Assembly (NCBI GenBank): GCA_963710535.1
Contig: CAVQAW010000003.1
Coordinates: 496,001 to 560,000, forward strand
Length of the DNA stretch: 64,000 nt
Direction: 5' to 3'
From: Pelagihabitans sp963710535
Lineage (GTDB): Bacteria; Bacteroidota; Bacteroidia; Flavobacteriales; Flavobacteriaceae
The notes below the pieces were generated by a model that had not been told where the DNA came from, did not search any database, and worked only from the letters and a program-made list of their open reading frames with translations. This document shows positions 1 to 7,581 of the stretch, one piece after another; within the stretch, counting starts at the first letter, position 1; each line of letters begins with the position of its first letter. The translations under genes and the position numbers were made by a program.

Positions 1-1187
1 ATATGGGTGTAGTCCGGGATGGCATATTTGTTCAATCGGGGATCTAAAACAGAAGGCTTCCAATGTTTGCCAACACTGAAAATACCTTGAATTTGGTCTT
101 TGCCTTTGCCAAGGCCGAAGTGATCGTCATAGTAAAAGACCAGGGCATGGTTGTCTCCAGATCCCTCGCTGCGTTCCCTTTTCTGAAAACTGAACAGGTC
201 TTCCCTTCCCCATTCCCTTGGCGAAAGAAATTGCCCATGGGCGAAAATCCTGTTATAGGCCAGGGAAATTTCCGATCTGTTCAATCGATAATTCATCCTG
301 ATGCCCAAAATGTCTGAAGATTTGCTTGTAAAATAGCGCAATGAATCAACGGCATTGCCCCCATTGCCCACTTTGTTTTGGTGCAACCATTCCATTTCCA
401 GGTTCCATTTTTGGTTCAACTGCATTTTGGGCCTCAAATAGGTGCTGTTCGAAACATTGTCTGCATACAAGTTCCAAAAATCGAGTCGAACGGTTTCCGT
501 GACCTTCAATTCCGTATTGAACAAGATCAAATAATCAGAATCGGTGTTCCCGGCATAGCCGCTCGTTTGGCCCGCCGGGTTCCTCCCCACCGGGTAAGTG
601 CCGATACTTTCCCCGATGCCGTAAAATCCACCGGTCGATCGGGGGGCTATTTGGTTAAAGGCCCCAAGCTGAATCATATAAGATTTGTTCGATTGAAATT
701 GATACCAGAGACCTTGAACAAAGGTGGGTATCATCCTTCCGTCCTGGGGATTCAACAAAGGGGAATTGACTTTCATTCGACCCAAGGTGAATTCATGTTT
801 CGGTATTTTGAATTTTGCATATAGCTCCCCCAAAAGGAATACCGCATCGTTGGCAAGGTCGAGCCTGTTGAACAGGCCTTCTTCATAACGGCTCAACCTA
901 CCGGTCGTTGGGTCGGGCCTGGTAAGATCTTGAAGGCCCAGGTTGGTGGCATTGTAAACCGCTGCCCCCAGTTCCAATTTGTCATGGAACGAATATTGAT
1001 ACTTGATCTTGCCCCCGGAAGCCAGCGCATAAAAATCCTTTAAATTTCCGTTGTTGACAGTCCCCATGAAATAGGTTCTCCATTGTCCGGACAGCTTCCC
1101 TTTTTGTTTTGTTTCGTCCTTATCCTGGGAGAGGACGAAATTCGACATCAGGCATAACAGGGAAGCAAGGGCAAGGGTTGGTCTCAT
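1..1187 (-). CDS. OprD-like outer-membrane porin (3' end beyond window)
   Basis: The frame stays open from an ATG at 1187 to the window edge, giving about 395 residues. It begins with a signal peptide (hydrophobic LALASLLCLM, cleavage near LSQ). The mature part has alternating beta-strand residues and the stretch GRMKVNSPLLNPQDGRMIP, which resembles the GRQ..NTPL.N..D.RM signature of OprD-type porins. It should be an outer-membrane channel for a small anionic or organic solute. Its ATG overlaps the stop of the upstream cytochrome gene (ATGA), so the two are translationally coupled and probably work together. The substrate cannot be told from sequence. Confidence 0.72.
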   Translation of the reverse strand, partial: MRPTLALASLLCLMSNFVLSQDKDETKQKGKLSGQWRTYFMGTVNNGNLKDFYALASGGKIKYQYSFHDKLELGAAVYNATNLGLQDLTRPDPTTGRLSRYEEGLFNRLDLANDAVFLLGELYAKFKIPKHEFTLGRMKVNSPLLNPQDGRMIPTFVQGLWYQFQSNKSYMIQLGAFNQIAPRSTGGFYGIGESIGTYPVGRNPAGQTSGYAGNTDSDYLILFNTELKVTETVRLDFWNLYADNVSNSTYLRPKMQLNQKWNLEMEWLHQNKVGNGGNAVDSLRYFTSKSSDILGIRMNYRLNRSEISLAYNRIFAHGQFLSPREWGREDLFSFQKRERSEGSGDNHALVFYYDDHFGLGKGKDQIQGIFSVGKHWKPSVLDPRLNKYAIPDYTH

Positions 1188-2215
1188 TTGGTCTTGGTTA
1201 TATCGTATTGCCTTTTGTAGAATTCCATCATCGGCTGAAAAGGACCGAATTTATGTTGTTCGGCCGAAAATTCATCGGCCCATGGACCATAAGGTGTCGA
1301 TACCGGTTTTAATTTTTTATCGGGATAATCATTTTCCGTGCCTGCCTTTACAGGGCGATCAAAGCTATTGATATATCCTGCCACATCGAAGGCTTCCTCA
1401 TCGGTCAATTTGGGATTGTCCCATGTGGCTTGGCCAAAGGGCATATTCCCTTTGATGAATTCGGCTGCGGTGATCACCCGATGCATCCCTGCCCCATTGT
1501 TGTAACTATCCGGACCCCAGAGCGGCGGATATAGGTATCCTTCCGAGGCATCTGCCAACCGAATCCCTTGACCGCGCTCCCCATGACAGACCATGCATTC
1601 CTTCATGTACAGGGCTTCTCCTTTCGGGAGATCGACCGCCCTTTCTGGTATTTCCATTTCGGCATAACCTGTGTATTCTTTTTGTCTGTCTGTCGGCAAC
1701 CCTTCCCCGAGCCATTCCATGTAGGCCACGATCGCTTTCATGGGTTCGGAATCGGGCGGAAGTTTTTTTCCGTTCATACTGCGCTCCATGCAGCCATTGA
1801 TCCGGTCCTCGATGGTCCCTATCTTGTTGGAACGCCCCCCGAACTGGGGAAACCGGTCGATGACGCCCACCCAGGAGGCCGACCCTGCCTGGGTGCCTTC
1901 CTTCAAATGACAATTGGCACAGGCCAGGTGGTTCCCGCTAAAACGCATTTCGGGATTCTCGGCGGATGGGCCCATTTGACCCGGCGTTTCCTTGATCAAC
2001 AAATAACCCCTTTTAATTACAGGATCCATGGTACCCAATGCGAGAAGTACATTTTTGGGCTGCCATTCCTTTAGAACCACATCAGCTTGGGATACCGGAA
2101 TCGGCGATGACCCCTCCTGAAATCGGAACAAGCCAATAAACACTGTGGCGATCAGTACAAACATGGTCAGGAAGAGCCAAAAAAGCTTTCTTACAAGAGA
2201 CCGTAATTCTTCCAT
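1184..2215 (-). CDS. Membrane-anchored dihaem cytochrome c, TsdA-like (thiosulfate dehydrogenase family)
   Basis: This 343-residue protein has an N-terminal membrane anchor (about residues 11-31) and two c-type haem sites, CANCH at 99-103 and CMVCH at 207-211. The region after haem 1 (FPQFGGRS, IEDRINGCMERSMNG) matches TsdA-type thiosulfate dehydrogenases, in which a cysteine is the distal ligand of haem 1. Cys142, 39 residues after the haem-1 histidine, is a good candidate for that ligand. TsdA oxidises thiosulfate to tetrathionate or works in reverse as a tetrathionate reductase, and the direction here is unknown. The gene is coupled to a porin and has a Crp-type operator with a -7 box upstream (2267-2309). 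Confidence 0.75.
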   Translation of the reverse strand: MEELRSLVRKLFWLFLTMFVLIATVFIGLFRFQEGSSPIPVSQADVVLKEWQPKNVLLALGTMDPVIKRGYLLIKETPGQMGPSAENPEMRFSGNHLACANCHLKEGTQAGSASWVGVIDRFPQFGGRSNKIGTIEDRINGCMERSMNGKKLPPDSEPMKAIVAYMEWLGEGLPTDRQKEYTGYAEMEIPERAVDLPKGEALYMKECMVCHGERGQGIRLADASEGYLYPPLWGPDSYNNGAGMHRVITAAEFIKGNMPFGQATWDNPKLTDEEAFDVAGYINSFDRPVKAGTENDYPDKKLKPVSTPYGPWADEFSAEQHKFGPFQPMMEFYKRQYDITKTK

Positions 2216-2266
2216 AGGTTTAAAAAGGGTTGATAAAAGTATTTAAAGTCGTGATACAATATGGTG

Positions 2267-2309
2267 CGAATATAGCATTTTGGGCGAGGCTGCACTGTAA
2301 CATACATTA
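2267..2309 (-). promoter_or_regulatory. TAAC-type Crp-like operator and -7 box for the TsdA-like operon
   Basis: The palindrome CTGTAA-N6-TTACAG has its 12-bp core at 2298-2309. A minus-strand box TATATTCG (TAnnTTTG with one mismatch) occupies 2267-2274, exactly 35 bp from core edge to box edge. The predicted transcript start is near 2262, before the ATG at 2215. Confidence 0.6.
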
Positions 2310-2447
2310 CAGAAACCCTTGATATATCCATTCGCAAATGACTAAACCAAGTTTTATCGAATCTCAAGACATTCACCATTGGCGTGTCTTTTTGTACAGG
2401 TTTGATTCGGGAGGTTTCTATCCAGATAGGGAAGTAACATTACCGTG

Positions 2448-2490
2448 TAACAAAAGTGACTGTAGGGTCCTTTGGCATGAACTAATTTTA
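2448..2490 (+). promoter_or_regulatory. TAAC-type operator and -7 box for the Spy-like gene
   Basis: The core TAACAAAAGTGA lies at 2448-2459 and the box TAATTTTA at 2483-2490, 35 bp from core start to box start. The predicted transcript start near 2495 fixes the start codon of the downstream gene at 2515 rather than further upstream. The block 2443-2466 is nearly identical to 3445-3468. Confidence 0.6.
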
Positions 2491-2514
2491 ACGATAATTC
2501 CAAAACATATTGAC

Positions 2515-3378
2515 ATGAAAATACGCAAAACAACCCCCATCGCTTTAGCCCTTATCATTTCAGGGATATTCTTCCAATCCTGCAAACATAAGCCTGAGTC
2601 GGCGCCTGTTGCCGACCCGCAGGACGAGACCACATCGCAGGAAATGGCCCGAAAAAGCGAAGAAGCCATCGTGGATTATTATCCCGGGGCGAATTTTATG
2701 CAAGTGCTTGCCGCACCCCGAAACGATCTTGGGCTCAACGATGAACAGGAGAAAATATTTTCAGAATGGCGAAAGGGCAATCATTCAAAAATCGAAATGA
2801 AAATGAAGGCGCTCTCGGCCCTTGAAAAAGAGATCCATTCCCTATCCATGTTAAAGGCAGATACCTTTGCCCTATTTGAGAAAGCAAGGGAAACCGGAAA
2901 ACTTAGAAAAGAAATTGCGGCCACCAAATTGCAATGTAGGGAATTGATAATGAATACCTTACTGCCCGAGCAATGGGATGCCTTGGTACTAAAATACCAA
3001 ACCGAACATCCCTTTAAAGAACGAATCAAAAGGATGGAGGTGATGCAGCATGTAAATCCCGTTCCCAATTATATTCAGGCGATAAACCGCGATGCCGGGA
3101 CATTGGGCATTACCCCCGAGCAAAAAACCATTTTTGATGCTTGGATTGCGGACCACCATCCCAAAATGGATGAAATGGCCAACCAAATCAGCGCTTTGGA
3201 AAAGGAAACATACCAAGCCTCTCTTCAAAAAGGGGGCCAAGAAGAAATCCTGGCCAAAATCGATCAAATTGAAGTGTTGAGAAAAGAGGTCGTTACGATG
3301 AAAACCAACTGCAGGGACATGGTTTTATCAACCTTGACCCCAGAACAATGGAGGCTTTTGGTCGAAAAAATAAAATAG
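2515..3378 (+). CDS. Lipoprotein with two tandem Spy/CpxP-like helical domains
   Basis: The 287-residue product has a lipoprotein signal (basic start, hydrophobic core, Cys near residue 22). It then carries two internal repeats of about 110 residues. Each has an LG(L/I)..EQ segment, an LEKE coiled segment, a C-R dipeptide, and an L(L/T)PEQW motif near the repeat end. The PEQW/LTxxQ pattern is that of Spy/CpxP periplasmic chaperones or metal-stress sensors, so an envelope-stress role is likely, but a substrate cannot be named. An ATG far upstream (2338) is possible in frame, but the promoter at 2448-2490 lies inside that extension, so 2515 is preferred. A strong hairpin follows at 3413-3443. 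Confidence 0.7.
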   Translation: MKIRKTTPIALALIISGIFFQSCKHKPESAPVADPQDETTSQEMARKSEEAIVDYYPGANFMQVLAAPRNDLGLNDEQEKIFSEWRKGNHSKIEMKMKALSALEKEIHSLSMLKADTFALFEKARETGKLRKEIAATKLQCRELIMNTLLPEQWDALVLKYQTEHPFKERIKRMEVMQHVNPVPNYIQAINRDAGTLGITPEQKTIFDAWIADHHPKMDEMANQISALEKETYQASLQKGGQEEILAKIDQIEVLRKEVVTMKTNCRDMVLSTLTPEQWRLLVEKIK

Positions 3379-3412
3379 GTCTTTGTTTGATATTTTTAGT
3401 GGTTGGTTGATA

Positions 3413-3443
3413 AAAGGCACTTTCCCATAAAGAAAGTGCCTTT
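3413..3443 (+). terminator. Hairpin after the Spy-like gene
   Basis: Perfect 12-bp arms (AAAGGCACTTTC and GAAAGTGCCTTT) surround a 7-base loop, ending in TTT. It separates the Spy-like gene from the DUF2202 gene. Confidence 0.65.
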
Positions 3444-3449
3444 GCCGTG

Positions 3450-3492
3450 TAACAAAAGTTGCTGTAGGTATCATTGCATATGGGGAAATTCG
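3450..3492 (+). promoter_or_regulatory. TAAC-type operator before the DUF2202 gene
   Basis: The core TAACAAAAGTTG (3450-3461) lies in a 24-bp block almost identical to the one at 2443-2466. The box at the expected 35-bp spacing, GAAATTCG (3485-3492), is weak. TATCATTG at 3469 is an alternative box at a different spacing. Confidence 0.45.
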
Positions 3493-3516
3493 TAAAATAA
3501 TCCTGAACTATTTGTT

Positions 3517-4152
3517 ATGAAAAATCCGGAAAAATCAATAAAGCCAGTGCTTGTACTCGGATTTCTATTCGTAAGCCTGTTTGCGGGCTGCTCCAAGGAT
3601 GGTTCCGAAATGCCATTGGGTGATATCGAAAGCAATGCTATTGGCCAAGAAGATCAAAATGCGCTGCTTTTTATGTTGGAAGAAGAAAAACTCGCGCGGG
3701 ACACCTACGTTTACTTAGGTGAACTATGGGGAATCAATGTATTCTCCAATATAAAGAACAGCGAACAATCACATATGGATGCCGTAGTGGGCCTTCTAAA
3801 TCAATATAAAATACCCTATTCCATTATGCCGGATGGGCAATTTGCAAACCAAGAAATACAAGCCCTGTACGATCGCTATGTAATGGACGGTAGTGTTAAT
3901 GAAACCAAAGCATTGGAGGTGGGCGCCACCATTGAGGATATGGATATTGTTGATTTGGAAAACTACTTGATAATGACCAATAATATCCAAGTGATTGCGG
4001 TTTTTGAATCATTGCAATGCGGTTCGCGCAACCATTTGAGAAGCTTTACCTCCACCCTGGATGGGATGGGAATGACTTATGTACCACAATATTTAGCTTT
4101 TGAAGATTATAATGCGATCATCAACGACAGCAAAGAACAATGTGGCAGGTAG
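3517..4152 (+). CDS. DUF2202 ferritin-like lipoprotein
   Basis: A lipoprotein signal (SLFAGC, Cys about 25) precedes a 185-residue domain with the DUF2202 hallmarks: an N-terminal EEEKLARD.Y motif, a central SEQSHM segment, a second ALEVGATIEDMDI..L segment and a C-terminal C.SRNHLRSF helix. The repeated E..H pattern is that of a four-helix ferritin-like bundle, so metal binding is plausible. The family's biochemical function is not established. It is secreted and anchored on the periplasmic or outer face. It is preceded by its own TAAC-type operator and sits among other small envelope proteins. Confidence 0.8.
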   Translation: MKNPEKSIKPVLVLGFLFVSLFAGCSKDGSEMPLGDIESNAIGQEDQNALLFMLEEEKLARDTYVYLGELWGINVFSNIKNSEQSHMDAVVGLLNQYKIPYSIMPDGQFANQEIQALYDRYVMDGSVNETKALEVGATIEDMDIVDLENYLIMTNNIQVIAVFESLQCGSRNHLRSFTSTLDGMGMTYVPQYLAFEDYNAIINDSKEQCGR

Positions 4153-4207
4153 TCCATAACGGTTTATTGGAGGTAAAGGACATCCGCTTTTAATAACCTA
4201 TCGTTAT

Positions 4208-4221
4208 GTAACAATTGTTAC
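4208..4221. promoter_or_regulatory. Perfect TAAC-type palindrome upstream of the DUF6799 gene
   Basis: GTAACAATTGTTAC is a perfect 14-bp palindrome with symmetric flanking AT/AT. No -7 box lies at the usual spacing. It sits about 54 bp upstream of the TGAY-type operator that does have one, so this promoter may read two regulators. Confidence 0.55.
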
Positions 4222-4261
4222 ATAAAAACCCTTGGAAACATCAATAAAATATAGGGTTTCA

Positions 4262-4304
4262 TGACCTATATCATTTTCTACACGGGCATGGTCCGGTACA
4301 TTTG
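4262..4304 (+). promoter_or_regulatory. TGAY-type operator and perfect -7 box for the DUF6799 gene
   Basis: The core TGACCTATATCA (4262-4273) and the perfect TACATTTG box (4297-4304) are 35 bp apart, start to start. The predicted transcript start is near 4309. This is the first copy in the window of the operator that dominates the 14-63 kb region. Confidence 0.7.
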
Positions 4305-4342
4305 CCACAGTATTAAACAGAATTAATTTAAATCCATATACA

Positions 4343-5014
4343 ATGAAAAAAGTGATATTATTAGTATCGATCGCCCTTATGGGTACCGCTTCTTTAAAGG
4401 CACAAGATCAAGACCGCATCCAAGATCGAGATCAAGATCGACTTATGATGGTCGATGGGGAAGTATTGCAGATACGAGACCGCGACCAAATTCGATTACA
4501 GGACCCCATCACCTTAAATGACGGTACCGTTGTGAACCCTGATGGATCATACCTCACCAAGGACCGCGACCGATTGCGGTTAAAAGATGGCGAATGTTTG
4601 GACAATGATGGGGTCAAGTACCGCAATGAGTATCAATATCGATACAAGGTACAACAGGAAAATAAGGGTTTGAGCGATGCCCAGATCCAAAATCGGAACC
4701 AAAACAGATATCAAATCATGCGCATCGATGGTGAGGTATTTCAAATCAGGAACCTGGAGCAGCATAGGATCCAGAACCGAGTGGAACTTGGTGATGGCTT
4801 GATGGTAAACGCCGATGGAAGCTACCAAAATGCCCAGCGGGAGCAACTGCGGCTCCAAGATGGGGAGTGCATCAATATGGATGGCGCCAAGTTTCAAAAT
4901 ACCTACCAGCATCGTAAAATGATGGTCCAACAAAATAAATTGACCAACAAAAATTTGATGAAAAAGAATATCCAGAAAAAGTCGACGCTTCAAAAAAAGA
5001 AAAAAAGCAGCTGA
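4343..5014 (+). CDS. Secreted repeat protein, DUF6799-like
   Basis: After a signal peptide (cleaved near SLKAQ) the protein is two copies of a roughly 85-residue unit: (V/I)DGEV.QIR, then L.DG..VN.DGSY, then LRL.DGEC.(D/N).DG. The short DG-containing beta turns resemble DUF6799 proteins of flavobacteria, whose function is unknown. The product is rich in Gln, Arg and Asp and ends in a very basic tail (many Lys). It is controlled by a TGAY-type operator and possibly by the upstream TAAC palindrome. It is probably a periplasmic or surface protein induced with the regulon described here. Confidence 0.62.
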   Translation: MKKVILLVSIALMGTASLKAQDQDRIQDRDQDRLMMVDGEVLQIRDRDQIRLQDPITLNDGTVVNPDGSYLTKDRDRLRLKDGECLDNDGVKYRNEYQYRYKVQQENKGLSDAQIQNRNQNRYQIMRIDGEVFQIRNLEQHRIQNRVELGDGLMVNADGSYQNAQREQLRLQDGECINMDGAKFQNTYQHRKMMVQQNKLTNKNLMKKNIQKKSTLQKKKKSS

Positions 5015-5109
5015 TAAGCTCAGTTTCACGGGCTGTCCGGAAAACGGTATTTTGTCCTACCTGTGATCCGTACGGCCCATATTCTTCATTAATCTCAATT
5101 TTCTTTAAA

Positions 5110-5994
5110 ATGAGAACCCGGTCAACCACAGTCTTGATATTTCTCCTATTTATGTCTTTGGGCCTCATGGCACAACCGCGAAAAAATTCCGCCAAGGAAA
5201 AACCCGCGGACGTGGAATCTTTTTTTCTGGCAGATGTGAGCTTTCGCAATGACGCCGTTTTCATGGGCAGGCGAGATTCCATTGCCGCCCCTTATATTTT
5301 TCCTTCACTGGGCTATTATGATCGATCGGGATTTTTTGCCGATGCTTCGGCCTCCTTCCTCGTCGGTTCGGGGGAACAACGGATAGATCTGTTTTTGGTC
5401 ACTGCTGGTTACCTGTCCAGTTCCGAAAAATTCAACGGTGGCCTTTCGGCGACCGCCTATTTCTTCAACCAAGACAGTTATAATGTACAGTCGGAAATAT
5501 TGGGTGATATGTCCGGTTTTTTGAGCTATGACCTCAAAGCGTTAGAAGTATCGTTAATCGCCAGCACTTACTTTAACAGCGATAGTTCTGCCGACATTTT
5601 TGCTGGGATCGTGTTCGACCGTATTATCTATAGCAGTGACAAGAACTTTTTGATCGGCCCTTCCATTACGCTGCAAGCCGGTACACAATATTTTTATCAG
5701 GAATACTATAGTACCAGTCGTCTGGGCAATAGAAAAGGACAAGGCAAGGGGACCGTTGGCACAACACCGTCGATTCCTACCTCGGTGGAATTGAAGGAAG
5801 CATCGGAATTCAATTTTTTAAATGTAGCGCTAGGCCTGCCCATGCAATACTACCACGAACAATTCATTTTCTCCTTTTCGCCCGTTTTGGCCTTTCCACA
5901 AAGCAGTGCTACGATCACGACCGAAGATACGGTGATCAAGGAAGTCTTGGAAACCGTTTTCTACTTTTCGGCAGGTATCGGCTATTGGTTTTAA
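5110..5994 (+). CDS. Secreted, probably outer-membrane protein of unknown function
   Basis: A signal peptide (LLFMSLGLMAQ) is followed by about 270 residues of alternating hydrophobic strands ending in an aromatic (GIGYWF), as in outer-membrane beta-barrels. I recognise no specific family. It follows the DUF6799 gene by 95 bp with no clear promoter, so it may be co-transcribed. The phrases PYIFPSLGYYDRSGFFADAS and LDLFLVTAGY-like strands suggest a barrel of roughly 10-12 strands. No enzymatic motif is visible. Confidence 0.5.
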   Translation: MRTRSTTVLIFLLFMSLGLMAQPRKNSAKEKPADVESFFLADVSFRNDAVFMGRRDSIAAPYIFPSLGYYDRSGFFADASASFLVGSGEQRIDLFLVTAGYLSSSEKFNGGLSATAYFFNQDSYNVQSEILGDMSGFLSYDLKALEVSLIASTYFNSDSSADIFAGIVFDRIIYSSDKNFLIGPSITLQAGTQYFYQEYYSTSRLGNRKGQGKGTVGTTPSIPTSVELKEASEFNFLNVALGLPMQYYHEQFIFSFSPVLAFPQSSATITTEDTVIKEVLETVFYFSAGIGYWF

Positions 5995-6109
5995 ACCCCA
6001 AAAAGATGATAATAGTTCGGCCTTTATTGGCCATCTTAAGGTTCCCCAATTGAATATTCAATCACTACCATGCACCACTTGGTTTCATAACGATGCTAAA
6101 ATCGCCTTG

Positions 6110-6153
6110 GTAACCATTGTTACCGACCAACATCCCCTTTAGGTCTACTTTTG
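6110..6153 (+). promoter_or_regulatory. TAAC-type operator and perfect -7 box for the RND efflux operon
   Basis: The palindrome GGTAAC-N4-GTTACC has its 12-bp core at 6111-6122. The perfect box TACTTTTG (6146-6153) starts 35 bp after the core start. The predicted transcript start is near 6158, 27 nt before the tolC-like ATG. Confidence 0.68.
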
Positions 6154-6184
6154 CCCCAGATTAAAAGAAAATAACAGATCCAAG

Positions 6185-7489
6185 ATGAAAAATATAATGT
6201 TCCTGTTTGCCTTACCAATTCTTTCCCTGTCAATGTCAGCACAGGAAACCGTTTTGATTTCAAAGACTGAAGTGATGGACAAGGTGAAAACGGGCAATGG
6301 CACCCTTAAAATGTCGCAACAGGAGGTGCTGATGGCCAAGGGCGACTACAACCAGACCAATGCCGTCTTGTTGCCCAATATCAGTATCTCACATACCGGT
6401 ATCGCCACTACGAACCCTTTGATGGCCTTTGGGTCGAAACTCAACCAGGCCATACTGACCCAAGCCGATTTTGATCCTGCTTCATTAAATGCGCCTCGAC
6501 AAATCGAGGATTTCGCCACGAGGATGGAAGTACAGCAACCCCTGTTGAACTTCGACGGCATATACCAAAGAAAGGCGGCCAAGGCCAAATGGGATGCCAC
6601 GGCCCTACAAGCGGAACGCACCCAAGAATATATTGGCTTGGAAGTCGAAAAGGCCTATATGCAATTGCAATTGGCCTATAAAACGGTTGAAGTTCTGGAA
6701 AAGACCAAAGCGACCGCCATGGAAAACATGCGTATCGCCAATAACAACTTTCGACAAGGCTATTTGCAGAAATCAGATCTCCTGTCGGTTGAGGTACGGG
6801 CAACCGAAATAGACAATCAGCTGCAGTATGCCAAGAGCAACATCCTGAATGCCTCGAATTATTTGTCCGTTCTGATGGATGACCACAATGATCAAATCTT
6901 AAAGCCCAGCGATTCCCTAATGGTCGTGAACCAAGAACTTAAGGTGGAAGGCTTGCCGGAGAACAGAAACGATATCCAGGCCTTGAACGCCGCATCGGAA
7001 GCCTATAAACAAATGTACAAGGCCGACCAAATGTCCTTTTTGCCCCGCTTGAACGCCTTTGGCACTTACGAGCTGCACGACGACGAAATATTCCAAGGCG
7101 CCGCGAACGGCTATCTCTTCGGGGCAGAATTGAAGTGGAACCTTTTCGAGGGCAGCAAGCGTTTCGGCCGGGCACAAAAGAGCAAGGCCGAATTTGAAAA
7201 ATCAAGATTTCAGTTAGAGCAATATAGGGCGGAAAGCCTACTGGAACTCAACAAGGCCAAAAGAGGGCTTCAAGATGCCAATAACAAATTAAAACTGACC
7301 CAATTGGCCTTGCAACAATCCGAGGAGTCGTTGCGTATCCGCAGCAATCGCTTTGAACAAGGTCTGGAAAAGACCAATGACCTTCTTATGGCAGAATCAC
7401 AATACAGTCAGAAACAACTGGAATTTTATGCTACCATATTCCAGCATAATTATGCACTGGCCTATTTGGAATTTTTAATAAAGGAATAA
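6185..7489 (+). CDS. TolC-family outer-membrane efflux channel
   Basis: The 434-residue protein has a signal peptide (cleaved near SMSAQE) and two OEP repeats of long amphipathic coiled-coil helices, typical of TolC/OprM channels. Seen features are the Y.KAD.MSFLPRLNAFGTYEL segment opening the second repeat and the LKWNLFEGSKRFGRAQKSK turn. It provides the outer-membrane exit duct for the RND pump encoded downstream. It is the first gene of an operon with the adaptor, pump, PII-like and DUF2892 genes, behind a perfect TAAC-type class II promoter. Confidence 0.9.
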   Translation: MKNIMFLFALPILSLSMSAQETVLISKTEVMDKVKTGNGTLKMSQQEVLMAKGDYNQTNAVLLPNISISHTGIATTNPLMAFGSKLNQAILTQADFDPASLNAPRQIEDFATRMEVQQPLLNFDGIYQRKAAKAKWDATALQAERTQEYIGLEVEKAYMQLQLAYKTVEVLEKTKATAMENMRIANNNFRQGYLQKSDLLSVEVRATEIDNQLQYAKSNILNASNYLSVLMDDHNDQILKPSDSLMVVNQELKVEGLPENRNDIQALNAASEAYKQMYKADQMSFLPRLNAFGTYELHDDEIFQGAANGYLFGAELKWNLFEGSKRFGRAQKSKAEFEKSRFQLEQYRAESLLELNKAKRGLQDANNKLKLTQLALQQSEESLRIRSNRFEQGLEKTNDLLMAESQYSQKQLEFYATIFQHNYALAYLEFLIKE

Positions 7490-7581
7490 CGCCATGGCCC
7501 TTTTACAATACCACCAAAAATTTGAACATTCAGAAGAAACAAACGCTTAAATAGCCTAAAGTGAACTATAAAAACAAAATC

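Noticed and set aside
378..824. Plus-strand ORF inside the porin region
   Set aside because: It is a shadow of the minus-strand porin, whose frame gives a signal peptide and porin motifs and overlaps the cytochrome stop codon.
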